Positions 43,472-53,621 of a stretch of 64,000 bases of DNA are shown in pieces (within the stretch, counting starts at the first letter, position 1; every line of letters begins with the position of its first letter). A model generated the notes under the pieces. It searched no databases, was not told where the DNA came from, and saw nothing but the letters and a program-made list of their open reading frames with translations. The DNA comes from Desulfuromonas acetoxidans DSM 684 (GTDB lineage Bacteria; Desulfobacterota; Desulfuromonadia; Desulfuromonadales; Desulfuromonadaceae), in contig NZ_AAEW02000003.1 in NCBI RefSeq assembly GCF_000167355.1, positions 62,001 through 126,000 of the forward strand, given 5' to 3'. Position numbers and translations under genes: made by a program.

Positions 43472-44410
43472 CTATTCCTGGGCAATAAACGATTCGGCCA
43501 GCGCCACATCTTCACGACAACCGATAAACACCGGCGAGCAATCATCAATGCCCTCCGGATCGATATCAAGAATCGGCTTGCTCCCGGTTGAAGCGGCACC
43601 ACCGGCCTGCTCAATCAAGAAAGCCATCGGATTCAGTTCATACAACAGACGCAACTTACCATCTGGGCGCCCCTGAAGATGCGGATACATAAAAATACCA
43701 CGCCCCTTCATCAGGATCTGGTTAATATCCGGAACAAACCCTCCGCTATAACGCAGCTTATGACCTTTTTCCTCCAGTGAGCGCACAAACGCTTCCGTTC
43801 CCGACGTGTAGAGATTGCGCTGACCGCCGGGAGAGTAAATACCACCTACCTTATCGATAGTGACATTCTCTTTAACCAGGGTGTATTCCATCAACTGATT
43901 CATGCCAAATTCATGAACGCCATCTCCAGTCGAATACACCAGCGTGGTCCGCGGGCCGTAAAGAATGTACATGGCTGCCGCCTGGTTGCGTCCACACTGC
44001 AAGATATTATCCCCCTCATAGATGGAAATAATCGTGCCGACAGCCAGATTGACATCAACCAGTGACGATCCGTCAAGAGGATCATAGGCAACCGAATAAC
44101 AGACTTTATTAGTACACTCGAAGTTGATGATTTCGTTGTTCTCTTCAGAAACAACATTGGACACAACACCGGAATTTTTCAAACGTTTCTGCAAAATACG
44201 ATCAGAGAGCACATCCAGTGCCAGCTGTTCTTCACCGTAAAGATTGGACGTACCTGCCACACCCAGATCACCGGTTCGAATTGAGTTGATAATATATTTG
44301 GAAGCTTCAGCGATTTCGCAGATCACCTCACGGAGTCGACGTTCGACTTTTCGTTCACGTAAATGCCTGCGTAAATCGATCTGAAACTTCGTTGTTCCCG
44401 GTGCGCCCAT
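43472..44410 (-). CDS. fbp: Class I fructose-1,6-bisphosphatase
   Basis: The enzyme hydrolyses fructose 1,6-bisphosphate in gluconeogenesis. The 312-residue product has VSEENNEII (metal Glu), YDPLDGSSLVDVNLAVGTI (metal and phosphate motif), a YSGGFVPDINQIL segment and GRPDGKLRLLYELNPMAFLIEQAGG. The start at 44410 follows AAGGAG; the frame runs 20 codons further upstream into the next gene. Length is slightly below the E. coli enzyme. Confidence 0.95.
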   Translation of the reverse strand: MGAPGTTKFQIDLRRHLRERKVERRLREVICEIAEASKYIINSIRTGDLGVAGTSNLYGEEQLALDVLSDRILQKRLKNSGVVSNVVSEENNEIINFECTNKVCYSVAYDPLDGSSLVDVNLAVGTIISIYEGDNILQCGRNQAAAMYILYGPRTTLVYSTGDGVHEFGMNQLMEYTLVKENVTIDKVGGIYSPGGQRNLYTSGTEAFVRSLEEKGHKLRYSGGFVPDINQILMKGRGIFMYPHLQGRPDGKLRLLYELNPMAFLIEQAGGAASTGSKPILDIDPEGIDDCSPVFIGCREDVALAESFIAQE

Positions 44411-44438
44411 GAATGAATACTCCTTGGTAAGAAGAAAG

Positions 44439-45218
44439 TTAACGCCCTGACAATTCCGTTTCCGGATCACACAGACAGCACAAACGGGTTGCGGCGATCA
44501 CTGCAATGGGAATTGTCACAAACTGCACAAACGGAATCATTAACATACACATCACAGCCAGACCGAAACCAACGGAGGCCATGAAATTTCCTTTGATAAA
44601 ACGTTTTTGATCCGCAAAACCCAGATGCTTGCGACCAAAAACGAAGCCGGTATATTCGACCACCAGAAAAAACAGCGTCAAGGCAACAGAAAAAAACGCG
44701 TACACCGGTGACCCGACGACAGGAATCATATTAAACAGCAACAAAAAAACCATCAACGCGACAAAAATTGACATTTTGCGCAGTTCATCCCTGAGGACCC
44801 GCCACACATCGGCCATAAACATTTTCAGCGAAAAGGGCTCGGTATTCGGCTGGCCGGTTAAAATCTCTTCGGTGCGCTCGGAAAGGATATCGTTAAATGG
44901 TGAAGCAATCAGGTTACCAACCACAGTAAAGGTAAAAAACACAATCACCGCCGTTAATAACCCTGCAATGACTTTGACAACAACCGCCAGAATCTGCCAG
45001 TACCAAGCATCTTGAGGTGCAAGATACTCACCAACCATGCCGTTGAACAAATCAACCCCCCAATACAACGTTGCCGAAAACACCACAACATTGATCACAA
45101 ACGGAATCGCCACATATTTAAGGAGCGAGGGATTGCCACCGAGAAAACGAAAGGCGTGCAACAACGAGAAAAAACCGGTACTGAACCGACGAACACCCGT
45201 AAACGGTATGGACTTCAT
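44439..45218 (-). CDS. CysZ/EI24-family membrane protein
   Basis: The 259-residue product has four or five membrane helices. It opens with FSTGFFSLLHAFRFLGGNPSLLKY, typical of EI24/CysZ proteins, and contains NLIASPFNDILSERTEEIL in the middle. CysZ is a sulfate permease; many family members in anaerobes are uncharacterised. It lies 28 bp upstream of fbp on the same strand. Substrate cannot be told from the sequence. Confidence 0.8.
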   Translation of the reverse strand: MKSIPFTGVRRFSTGFFSLLHAFRFLGGNPSLLKYVAIPFVINVVVFSATLYWGVDLFNGMVGEYLAPQDAWYWQILAVVVKVIAGLLTAVIVFFTFTVVGNLIASPFNDILSERTEEILTGQPNTEPFSLKMFMADVWRVLRDELRKMSIFVALMVFLLLFNMIPVVGSPVYAFFSVALTLFFLVVEYTGFVFGRKHLGFADQKRFIKGNFMASVGFGLAVMCMLMIPFVQFVTIPIAVIAATRLCCLCDPETELSGR

Positions 45219-45372
45219 GGATCGATTAAAGCCTTTTTAGAGAGGAGATAACTTAGCGTAACAAAAAACGAAAATAATCCTAACACGTCACAAAGGGAAA
45301 ACCAAGTTCCGACAACTTTTTGTGTTACTTTGTTACGATGGCAAACGAACCAGTAAGGCAACGACTTTAACC

Positions 45373-45401
45373 TTGCCACGCCTGCATCGTTTACCTATAC
45401 T
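45373..45401 (+). promoter_or_regulatory. Sigma70-type promoter of the candidate structured RNA
   Basis: TTGCCA (45373-45378) and TATACT (45396-45401) are separated by 17 bases, near the ideal bacterial promoter. No protein gene starts within 300 bases downstream; the next feature is the structured RNA candidate, so transcription from about 45407 would produce it. Confidence 0.7.
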
Positions 45402-45406
45402 GACAG

Positions 45407-45650
45407 ACAGTAAGATTGCTCTCTACGCGGCAGGTGATATCTAAACGCCCACGCGGAATAATTTTACATCCGGGGTTCTTTTTCAGTGATGATGTGTGCC
45501 AGCCCTCCTCTGCAGAGGGACGCCTGATTCGTCGCTCAGGAACCCCACCTAATGGCTCTCGTTGTGAGGCCAAAGATTCACGGCAGGCGTGGAGAGCTCT
45601 ACTAAGTAAAGGCATCTGGATGGTTTCCGATGCCTTTTCTACTGTCCGGC
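45407..45650 (+). ncRNA. Candidate 6S-like structured RNA
   Basis: Between the promoter and a terminator lies one long imperfect hairpin. The closing stem is 45418-45428 with 45597-45607 (11 bp, one G-U). A small loop with ggcag on both sides follows. The second stem is 45434-45442 with 45584-45591 (8 bp, one bulge). Then comes a large central bubble whose 3' side can itself fold (GGCTCTC...GAGGCC). The apical part has GGGGTTC (45472-45478) pairing GAACCCC (45540-45546) and a tip CCCTC...GAGGG. A closing stem, central bubble and apical stem in about 190 nt is the plan of 6S RNA. I cannot test sequence homology, so another regulatory RNA is possible. Confidence 0.55.
45618..45650 (+). terminator. 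Terminator of the candidate RNA
   Basis: AAAGGCATC (45618-45626) and GATGCCTTT (45639-45647) form a 9-bp stem followed by TTCT. It ends the transcript started at the 45373-45401 promoter and lies about 115 bases before the next gene. Confidence 0.75.
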
Positions 45651-45765
45651 TTCTGTGAGTGAACATCGTGTTTGCCGCAAACGTTGCCGTTTAAACGATG
45701 TATGCTCTTTTAACCAAACACGTTTCTGCCCCGGCAGACGCTATAGGACGATACGGTTTTTATCC

Positions 45766-46983
45766 ATGTCTCAATCCTCCCCCTTGGCAGATTCACCAGA
45801 ATCGCAGAATAATACGAACGAATCATCCGACATCCACCGTTTAACCCATCACGGCAAAGAGATTATCCTCATCGGCACTGCGCATATCTCCAAAGAATCA
45901 GTTGCCACCGTCACCCGTGCCATTGAACAAGAGCAGCCGGATTGTGTCTGTGTTGAACTGGATGAACAACGCTATCAGACCCTTAAGGATCGCAACCGCT
46001 GGGAAAAACTCAACATTCTCCAGGTGGTCAAAAATGGGCAGGTACCGTTCCTCATGGCCAACCTGGCCTTGGCATCGTTCCAGAAACGGATGGGCTTACA
46101 GACCGGCGTCAAGCCGGGTGAGGAACTTGCTGCCGCAGCACAAACGGCTGAAGACCATGACATCCGTGTCGCTTTGGTGGACCGAAACATCCGCGTTACC
46201 CTGTTGCGTGCCTGGCGCAAAACCGGGCTGTGGAAAAAAATGAATCTGGTCGCTACGCTGTTTGCAGGCATGTTTGAAAAACAGGAACTCGACGAGGAGG
46301 AACTCAGCCAATTACGCCAGACCGACAGCCTTTCCTCAATGCTCGAAGAGATGGGCGAGCTGCTTCCCGCTGCAAAAACTATCCTGGTCGATGAACGCGA
46401 TGCTTGGATGACCTACCACATTCTTCAAGCCGCTGGAGAAAAAACCGTTGCCGTGGTCGGTGCAGCTCATGTCCCAGGGATCAAAAGATGTCTGGACGAT
46501 CCACCACACGATGATGCCATTGGAGAGATGGGGACAATCCCCCCCAAAAGCGCTCTTTCAAAAGCGATTCCGTGGATCATCCCGGCAATTGTTGCACTCA
46601 TGTTTATCGTCGGTTTCTTTTATGGCGACCGCAGCCGACTGATGGATGCCGCCACGGCGTGGGTCCTGGCCAACGGCGCTCTTTCCGCACTGGGTGCCTT
46701 TATCGCCCTGGGACATCCCTTGACTGTCCTCTCTGCCTTTATTGCTGCGCCATTGACCTCACTCAATCCCACCATTGGTGCCGGCTTTGTCACGGCACTG
46801 GTTCAAGCCATGATGGCACCACCAACAGTTGCTGACATGGAGAACGTCAGTGACGATATTGCCCAACTACGCGGCTGGTGGTGTAATCGGGTGACCCGGG
46901 TTCTGCTGGTCTTCTTTCTCTCCTCCATAGGATCAACCATTGGCACCTTTGTTGCTTTTGGCTGGCTGAAAGATCTTATCTAA
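45766..46983 (+). CDS. TraB/PrgY-family membrane protein
   Basis: The 405-residue product has a TraB domain: HHGKEIILIGTAHISKESV, VCVELDEQRY (Glu), then DERDAWMTYHI and VGAAHVPGI. Four or five membrane helices follow in residues about 265-400. Family members include the pheromone-shutdown protein PrgY; in this group the role is unknown and a protease-like (EreA/ChaN/GumN-type) fold is suspected. The start at 45766 gives the standard length; the frame is open 37 codons upstream without resemblance. Confidence 0.82.
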   Translation: MSQSSPLADSPESQNNTNESSDIHRLTHHGKEIILIGTAHISKESVATVTRAIEQEQPDCVCVELDEQRYQTLKDRNRWEKLNILQVVKNGQVPFLMANLALASFQKRMGLQTGVKPGEELAAAAQTAEDHDIRVALVDRNIRVTLLRAWRKTGLWKKMNLVATLFAGMFEKQELDEEELSQLRQTDSLSSMLEEMGELLPAAKTILVDERDAWMTYHILQAAGEKTVAVVGAAHVPGIKRCLDDPPHDDAIGEMGTIPPKSALSKAIPWIIPAIVALMFIVGFFYGDRSRLMDAATAWVLANGALSALGAFIALGHPLTVLSAFIAAPLTSLNPTIGAGFVTALVQAMMAPPTVADMENVSDDIAQLRGWWCNRVTRVLLVFFLSSIGSTIGTFVAFGWLKDLI

Positions 46984-47028
46984 GGACTACCGGCCCCATA
47001 AGCAGGACCGTTAGGCCTCTTAAAGAAT

Positions 47029-47053
47029 GTTGCTGAGCACAGCAGCGTTTTTT
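47029..47053 (+). terminator. Terminator after the TraB-family gene
   Basis: GTTGCTG, loop AGCA and CAGCAGC form a 7-bp stem with one wobble, followed by GTTTTTT, 46 bases after the stop codon. Confidence 0.65.
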
Positions 47054-47143
47054 AAACCCTTTTTCAAACCAAAGAGTTGCAGTCACGGTTCGTCTTCCCC
47101 TGACGTATTAAGGTGTTAATTACACATTGCATCTGAACGCGAT

Positions 47144-47155
47144 ATTGTATACAAT
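47144..47155. promoter_or_regulatory. Palindrome ATTGTATACAAT before the ferritin-like gene
   Basis: This perfect 12-bp palindrome lies 44 bases before the ferritin-like start and directly after a TTGCAT element, so it overlaps the probable -10 region. Its T-x-GT...AC-x-A core resembles GntR/FCD-type operators. The regulator is not in view. Confidence 0.4.
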
Positions 47156-47198
47156 CTCGACGATTTGTTTATGTACCTATCGTGGAGGGAGTGAGCAC

Positions 47199-47666
47199 AT
47201 GTCTGAAAAAATTGATCTGCAACAAGCCATTAAAGAAGCCATGCAAACTGAAAAAGATGCCATGGACTACTATAAATACGGTGCTGAAAAGATGTTTGAC
47301 GAAAAAGCCAAACGATCTTTTGAGATCCTCGCTAAAGAGGAAAAGCAGCATGCGCACATGTTTTACGCCATCTACAAAGGCGACGATATTCCCGACTTTG
47401 AAGCTTTTATCGCCTCGGCACCAAATACCGAGTCAAGCTGGTGGAAAGCACTTCAACAAGCCATGCTTGGTGACTTTGATGAGCGTAAAGCCATTGAACT
47501 GGCCATTGACCAGGAACTTGAACTGGAAAAAAATCTGCGCGCCATGGCAGAGAAGATCGATGATCCTGAAGTTAAGAAAATTTATCTGGCCAATGCCCGC
47601 TCAACGCATCACCATTATGAACTGTGTCAGGAAGAGCACAACGCGATCCTCGGCCAATCGAGCTGA
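47199..47666 (+). CDS. Ferritin-like/rubrerythrin-type diiron protein
   Basis: The 155-residue four-helix protein has the diiron carboxylate motifs of the rubrerythrin domain: TEKDAMDYY, EKQHAHMFY (ExxH), LAIDQELELEKN and ARSTHHHYEL. No rubredoxin-type CxxC domain is present. It likely detoxifies peroxide or handles iron in this anaerobe. The start at 47199 follows GGAGGGAG; the frame is open 24 codons upstream. The operator-like palindrome at 47144 suggests control. Confidence 0.85.
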   Translation: MSEKIDLQQAIKEAMQTEKDAMDYYKYGAEKMFDEKAKRSFEILAKEEKQHAHMFYAIYKGDDIPDFEAFIASAPNTESSWWKALQQAMLGDFDERKAIELAIDQELELEKNLRAMAEKIDDPEVKKIYLANARSTHHHYELCQEEHNAILGQSS

Positions 47667-47670
47667 TTTT

Positions 47671-47704
47671 AAAGCCCGCCCTGTGTGACAGCGGCGGGCT
47701 TTTT
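47671..47704 (+). terminator. Terminator after the ferritin-like gene
   Basis: AAAGCCCGCC and GGCGGGCTTT form a perfect 10-bp stem with a 12-base loop and a T tract, a few bases after the stop. Confidence 0.85.
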
Positions 47705-47861
47705 CATTACCAACTAAAACCATATCGAGTAAAAAACATCAATATTTATATCCGGGCTGCAGTCTGAGAAACACGTGGTATACTCCTCCCATTAGTCAGA
47801 GTACTGAAATCATTCATGTTTCAGTTTTTCTCATTTCACGACACACACAGGGAGTTACTGC

Positions 47862-48149
47862 ATGGCCGTCAAAATCATTATCATCCGTCAGGTCCCCCAG
47901 GAAAAAGAACCGGAAATCCGCCCATTACTCCTCAAAATGCGCTCTCTGGCCCACGCCCAGAACGGCTACATCTCTGGCGAAACCTTGATCAACTTCGATA
48001 ATCCCAGCGAACGTATCGTTATCAGCACCTGGAAAACTCTCGAAAACTGGAACGACTGGCTCAACAACGATCAGCGTATCACTTTACAAAGTGAGGTTGA
48101 TCGTATTCTCGGTCATGAGACCCTCTATCAAATTTACTATAACGGTTAA
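47862..48149 (+). CDS. Antibiotic biosynthesis monooxygenase (ABM) domain protein
   Basis: The 95-residue product is one ABM/dimeric alpha-beta-barrel domain: IIIIRQVPQEKEPEIRPLLL, GYISGETLI and IVISTWKTLENWNDWL. Small ABM proteins are mostly uncharacterised. GGGAG lies about 9 bases before the ATG. It lies upstream of the methylmalonyl-CoA decarboxylase genes but separated by 94 bp, so co-transcription is uncertain. Confidence 0.8.
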   Translation: MAVKIIIIRQVPQEKEPEIRPLLLKMRSLAHAQNGYISGETLINFDNPSERIVISTWKTLENWNDWLNNDQRITLQSEVDRILGHETLYQIYYNG

Positions 48150-48243
48150 TCGGCGGTTACCTGGCGGTTAACGGGTCCGCAACGACGTTCGCGGCCCCTC
48201 CCGACATCTCCTTTTTTCAATGCATTCCACGTGGAGAGACACC

Positions 48244-49779
48244 ATGGAAAATAAAATAGATCAACTTCTGGCACTGCGACAACAAGCGTTGCAGGGTGGC
48301 GGATTAGAGCGTCAGAAAAAACGCCACAGTTCCGGACGCTATACGGCCAGAGAACGGATCGATCTGTTGCTTGATGAAAACAGTTTCGAAGAGTTTGACA
48401 TGTTCAAAACACATCGCTGTACCCATTTTGACATGGGAAAAAATAAGTGGCCGGGTGACGGTGTCATTACCGGATACGGCACCATCAATGGCCGGTTGGT
48501 GTATATTTTCTCCCAGGATTTTACCGTCATCGGCGGTTCCCTGTCAGAAACCCATGCGGAAAAGATCTGTAAGATCATGGATATGGCCCTGAAGAACGGC
48601 GCTCCGATCATCGGCCTTAATGATTCGGGCGGTGCCCGGATTCAAGAAGGGATCGAAAGTCTGGCCGGCTATGCAGAGATTTTTCAGCGCAATGTCATGT
48701 GCTCCGGGGTGATCCCGCAGCTTTCGGCTATTTTCGGACCTTGTGCCGGTGGTGCAGTGTACAGTCCGGCATTGACCGACTTTACCGTGATGGTGCGAGA
48801 TCACAGTTATATGTTTCTCACCGGTCCCAAAGTGGTGAAAAGCGTCACTGGTGAGCAGGTGGACGTAGAGCAGCTCGGCGGCGCCGAGATTCACACCACC
48901 CGCAGCGGTGTCGCTCATCTGGCTGTTGAAAATGAGTTCACGGCTCTGGATACGCTCAAACAACTGATCAGCTATCTGCCACAAAACAATATGGCATCTG
49001 CCCCGCTGGTGGAAAACGATGACCCGCCAACCCGGACAGTTCCAGAACTCAGTCAACTGGTGCCGGTTGACGCCAATCAACCCTACGATATGAAAACCGT
49101 GATTGCCCCCCTGGTGGATGACGGCAGTTTTTTCGAAATCCAGCCGGATTTTGCCCCAAACCTGATCATCGGCTTTGCCCGCTTCAACGGCCAGAGCGTT
49201 GGTCTGGTAGCCAACCAGCCCGCCCACATGGCCGGTGTTCTCGATAACGATGCATCGATTAAAGGCGCCCGCTTTGTGCGTTGTTGCGATGCCTTCAATA
49301 TTCCACTGATCACCCTGGTAGATGTTCCGGGGTTCATGCCCGGCACAGTTCAGGAATATGGCGGCATCATCCGCAATGGCGCCAAACTGTTATATGCCTA
49401 TGCTGAAGCCACGGTTCCCAAAATCACCATCACCACGCGCAAAGCCTATGGCGGTGCTTATTGCGTCATGAGTTCCAAGCACCTGCGCGGCGATATCAAT
49501 TACGCCTGGCCCTCAGCCGAAATCGCCGTCATGGGGGCCAAAGGGGCGGTTGAACTGATTTACGGCCGCAGCCTCGAAGGTCAAACCGACGCCCTCTCCC
49601 AACGGGAAGCGGAATACAGCGAGGCGTTTGCCAATCCCTATGCCGCTGCTGAGCGCGGTTATGTCGATGATGTGATTCTTCCGGAGCGCACTCGGCTGCG
49701 CATTTGCAAGGCTCTGGCCATGTTGGCGGATAAGCGCGACAGCAACCCGCCGCGTAAACACGGCAACATCCCGCTGTAA
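48244..49779 (+). CDS. mmdA: Methylmalonyl-CoA decarboxylase alpha subunit (carboxyltransferase)
   Basis: MmdA moves the carboxyl of methylmalonyl-CoA to the biotin of MmdC. The 511-residue product has the acyl-CoA carboxyltransferase double crotonase fold: [73 protein letters not shown]-type oxyanion segments and [21 protein letters not shown] precedes the ATG at 48244; an in-frame ATG 8 codons earlier has none. A propionyl-CoA carboxylase beta role is excluded by the neighbouring OadG- and OadB-like genes. Confidence 0.92.
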   Translation: MENKIDQLLALRQQALQGGGLERQKKRHSSGRYTARERIDLLLDENSFEEFDMFKTHRCTHFDMGKNKWPGDGVITGYGTINGRLVYIFSQDFTVIGGSLSETHAEKICKIMDMALKNGAPIIGLNDSGGARIQEGIESLAGYAEIFQRNVMCSGVIPQLSAIFGPCAGGAVYSPALTDFTVMVRDHSYMFLTGPKVVKSVTGEQVDVEQLGGAEIHTTRSGVAHLAVENEFTALDTLKQLISYLPQNNMASAPLVENDDPPTRTVPELSQLVPVDANQPYDMKTVIAPLVDDGSFFEIQPDFAPNLIIGFARFNGQSVGLVANQPAHMAGVLDNDASIKGARFVRCCDAFNIPLITLVDVPGFMPGTVQEYGGIIRNGAKLLYAYAEATVPKITITTRKAYGGAYCVMSSKHLRGDINYAWPSAEIAVMGAKGAVELIYGRSLEGQTDALSQREAEYSEAFANPYAAAERGYVDDVILPERTRLRICKALAMLADKRDSNPPRKHGNIPL

Positions 49780-49794
49780 CCGACAGGAGCATGT

Positions 49795-50160
49795 ATGATC
49801 CATTTTGACCTGACCAACGTTCTACGCGGTGACGGCATCACCACTACCATCATCGGCATGACCATTGTCTTCAGTGGTCTGTTGTTGATCAGCCTGTTTA
49901 TCCGACTGTTACCTAAAGCCCTCACGGCATTGGATCGCATCACCTCACCGCAGCAAGCCTCTGCGTCCCAACCGGCACCGAATACAGTTCCCAGCGAAGA
50001 GGAGATCCATGCTGCGATCTGTCTGGCCATCCATATGGAACTGGAGCGGTGTGGTGGTGACCTGCAGCGCATCACCATTGCCCAACGTCCCGCTTCTGGC
50101 TCGTTCTGGAATTCGGCAGGAAAAATGAGAAGTCTTTCGGACAGGAGTCCCCATGCGTAA
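49795..50160 (+). CDS. mmdD: Methylmalonyl-CoA decarboxylase delta subunit (OadG family)
   Basis: The 121-residue product has one N-terminal membrane helix (about residues 15-40, TIIGMTIVFSGLLLISLFI) and a polar C-terminus typical of the OadG/MmdD assembly subunit. It holds the complex together at the membrane. It lies 15 bp after mmdA and overlaps mmdC by 8 bp. Confidence 0.85.
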   Translation: MIHFDLTNVLRGDGITTTIIGMTIVFSGLLLISLFIRLLPKALTALDRITSPQQASASQPAPNTVPSEEEIHAAICLAIHMELERCGGDLQRITIAQRPASGSFWNSAGKMRSLSDRSPHA

Positions 50161-50632
50161 ATATCAACTGACCATCAACAAAAAATCGATCACTGTCAAC
50201 CTCAAGGAACTGACCGCCGAAGCTGCCGAAGTTGAAGTAAACGGCACCAGATATCAGGTAACCATTGAGGATATCCATCAGGATGAAGAAACAATGACCG
50301 GTCCAACCAGCCGCAGCCTCACTCGGCCGGTAAATGCGGTCACGCCATCAGCACAAACGTCGCCTACACAGGGAGACCAGAGTGGTTCGGTGTGCGCCCC
50401 TATTCCCGGATCCATCATTGCCGTCCTTGTTAAAACCGGCGACGAGGTCCAGGCTGGGCAACCGCTGTTCAAGATGGAAGCGATGAAAATGGAGAATGAG
50501 ATCAACAGTCGAGTCAACGGCACCGTTGCCGCTATCCATGTCCAGCAAGGCGATAGTGTGGCTCAGGGGCAGGAGATCCTGTTGATTGAAGTCAAGCCGC
50601 CGCGTCGTCGCCAATCCGACCTGAAAGATTAA
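50153..50632 (+). CDS. mmdC: Methylmalonyl-CoA decarboxylase biotin carrier
   Basis: The 159-residue protein ends in a biotinyl domain (about residues 80-150) with MEAMKMENEI, where the lysine carries biotin. A Thr/Ser/Pro-rich linker precedes it. It carries the carboxyl from MmdA to MmdB. It overlaps mmdD and precedes mmdB by 11 bp. Confidence 0.92.
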   Translation: MRKYQLTINKKSITVNLKELTAEAAEVEVNGTRYQVTIEDIHQDEETMTGPTSRSLTRPVNAVTPSAQTSPTQGDQSGSVCAPIPGSIIAVLVKTGDEVQAGQPLFKMEAMKMENEINSRVNGTVAAIHVQQGDSVAQGQEILLIEVKPPRRRQSDLKD

Positions 50633-50643
50633 AGGATCCGCGC

Positions 50644-51771
50644 ATGGAAATGTTCAGTCAATTCATCAATGGAACCGGATTTGTCTCGTTAAGCTGGGGC
50701 AATCTAATCATGCTGATCATCGGCATCATCTTCATAACTCTGGCCATCATAAAAGATTATGAACCGTTGCTGCTGGTGCCCATCGGCTTCGGGGTTCTGG
50801 TCGGCAACATTCCGCCGGTCGCCGGTATGGCGTTGAGTGTTTATGATGACGGCAGCGTACTGCGCTATATCTACTACGGTGTCAGCGAAGGAATTTATCC
50901 GCCGCTGATCTTTCTCGGCATCGGCGCTATGACCGATTTTTCCGCCATGTTATCCAACCCCAAGTTGGTGCTGCTCGGTGCCGCCGCTCAGGTTGGTATT
51001 TTTCTCACCCTGATCGGTGCTCTTGCGTTAGGGTTCACACCTCAGGAGGCCGGGGCTATCGGCATTATCGGTGGTGCAGACGGCCCGACGGCCATCTTCC
51101 TGTCGTCCAAACTGGCTCCCCATCTGCTTGGATCCATTGCCATTGCCGCCTATTCCTACATGGCCTTGGTTCCGGTGATTCAGCCGCCGATCATGAAACT
51201 GCTCACCACCCGCGAGGAGCGTCTGATCCGTATGGCCGCGCCACGCAGCGTCAGTAAGCGGGAACGGGTCATCTTTCCGGTCGGTGCGTTTCTGATCTGT
51301 GCCATGATCGCGCCCGGCTCCATGGTCTTGATCGGTATGCTGTTTTTTGGCAACCTGCTCAAAGAGAGTCTGGTCACCGACCGATTGGCCAATACAGCAC
51401 GTAATGCCATGATCGATATCGTCACCATCCTGTTGGGCTTTTCCGTTGGCGCCAGCACCAGTGCTGATCATTTTTTGACACCACAGTCCATTCTGATCTT
51501 TGCGCTTGGCGCCCTGTCCTTCTGCATTGCCACTGCCGGAGGAATCCTATTTGCCAAATTTATGAACCTGTTTTTGAAGGATAAGATTAACCCACTGGTC
51601 GGCGCTGCTGGAGTCTCAGCCGTGCCCGATTCAGCCCGAGTGGTTCACAACGTGGGGCAAAAAGAGGATCCCGGCAATTTTCTGCTCATGCACGCCATGG
51701 CGCCCAATGTTTCCGGGGTCATCGGCTCGGCCATTGGTGCCGGTGTGCTGTGGACGGTCTTGGTCAAATAA
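50644..51771 (+). CDS. mmdB: Sodium-translocating decarboxylase beta subunit
   Basis: This 375-residue integral membrane protein of about ten helices decarboxylates carboxybiotin and pumps sodium out. Family marks are IKDYEPLLLVPIGFGVLVGNIP, FLGIGAMTDFSAML, GGADGPTAIFLSSKLAP (sodium and proton aspartate) and the SAVPDSARV and PNVSGVIGSAI segments near the end. The Mmd set lets the cell gain energy from succinate or propionate metabolism. A bidirectional terminator follows. Confidence 0.95.
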   Translation: MEMFSQFINGTGFVSLSWGNLIMLIIGIIFITLAIIKDYEPLLLVPIGFGVLVGNIPPVAGMALSVYDDGSVLRYIYYGVSEGIYPPLIFLGIGAMTDFSAMLSNPKLVLLGAAAQVGIFLTLIGALALGFTPQEAGAIGIIGGADGPTAIFLSSKLAPHLLGSIAIAAYSYMALVPVIQPPIMKLLTTREERLIRMAAPRSVSKRERVIFPVGAFLICAMIAPGSMVLIGMLFFGNLLKESLVTDRLANTARNAMIDIVTILLGFSVGASTSADHFLTPQSILIFALGALSFCIATAGGILFAKFMNLFLKDKINPLVGAAGVSAVPDSARVVHNVGQKEDPGNFLLMHAMAPNVSGVIGSAIGAGVLWTVLVK

Positions 51772-51817
51772 TCGCGCTCACCTCTACGGCGGTCACAGGA
51801 CAGCACACACCCGAAAA

Positions 51818-51856
51818 ATAAGAAAAGCGGCGTCATCACGACGCCGCTTTTCTTAT
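51818..51856. terminator. Bidirectional terminator between mmdB and purB
   Basis: ATAAGAAAAGCGGCGTC and GACGCCGCTTTTCTTAT form a perfect 17-bp stem with a 5-base loop, with A/T tracts on both sides. It lies between convergent genes. Confidence 0.9.
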
Positions 51857-51881
51857 AACAAACACACTCTGTTTCTTAAAA

Positions 51882-53621
<1,740 letters not shown>

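Noticed and set aside
48544-49227. 227-codon minus-strand frame
   Set aside because: It is antisense to mmdA, which is clearly the real gene, and resembles no protein family.
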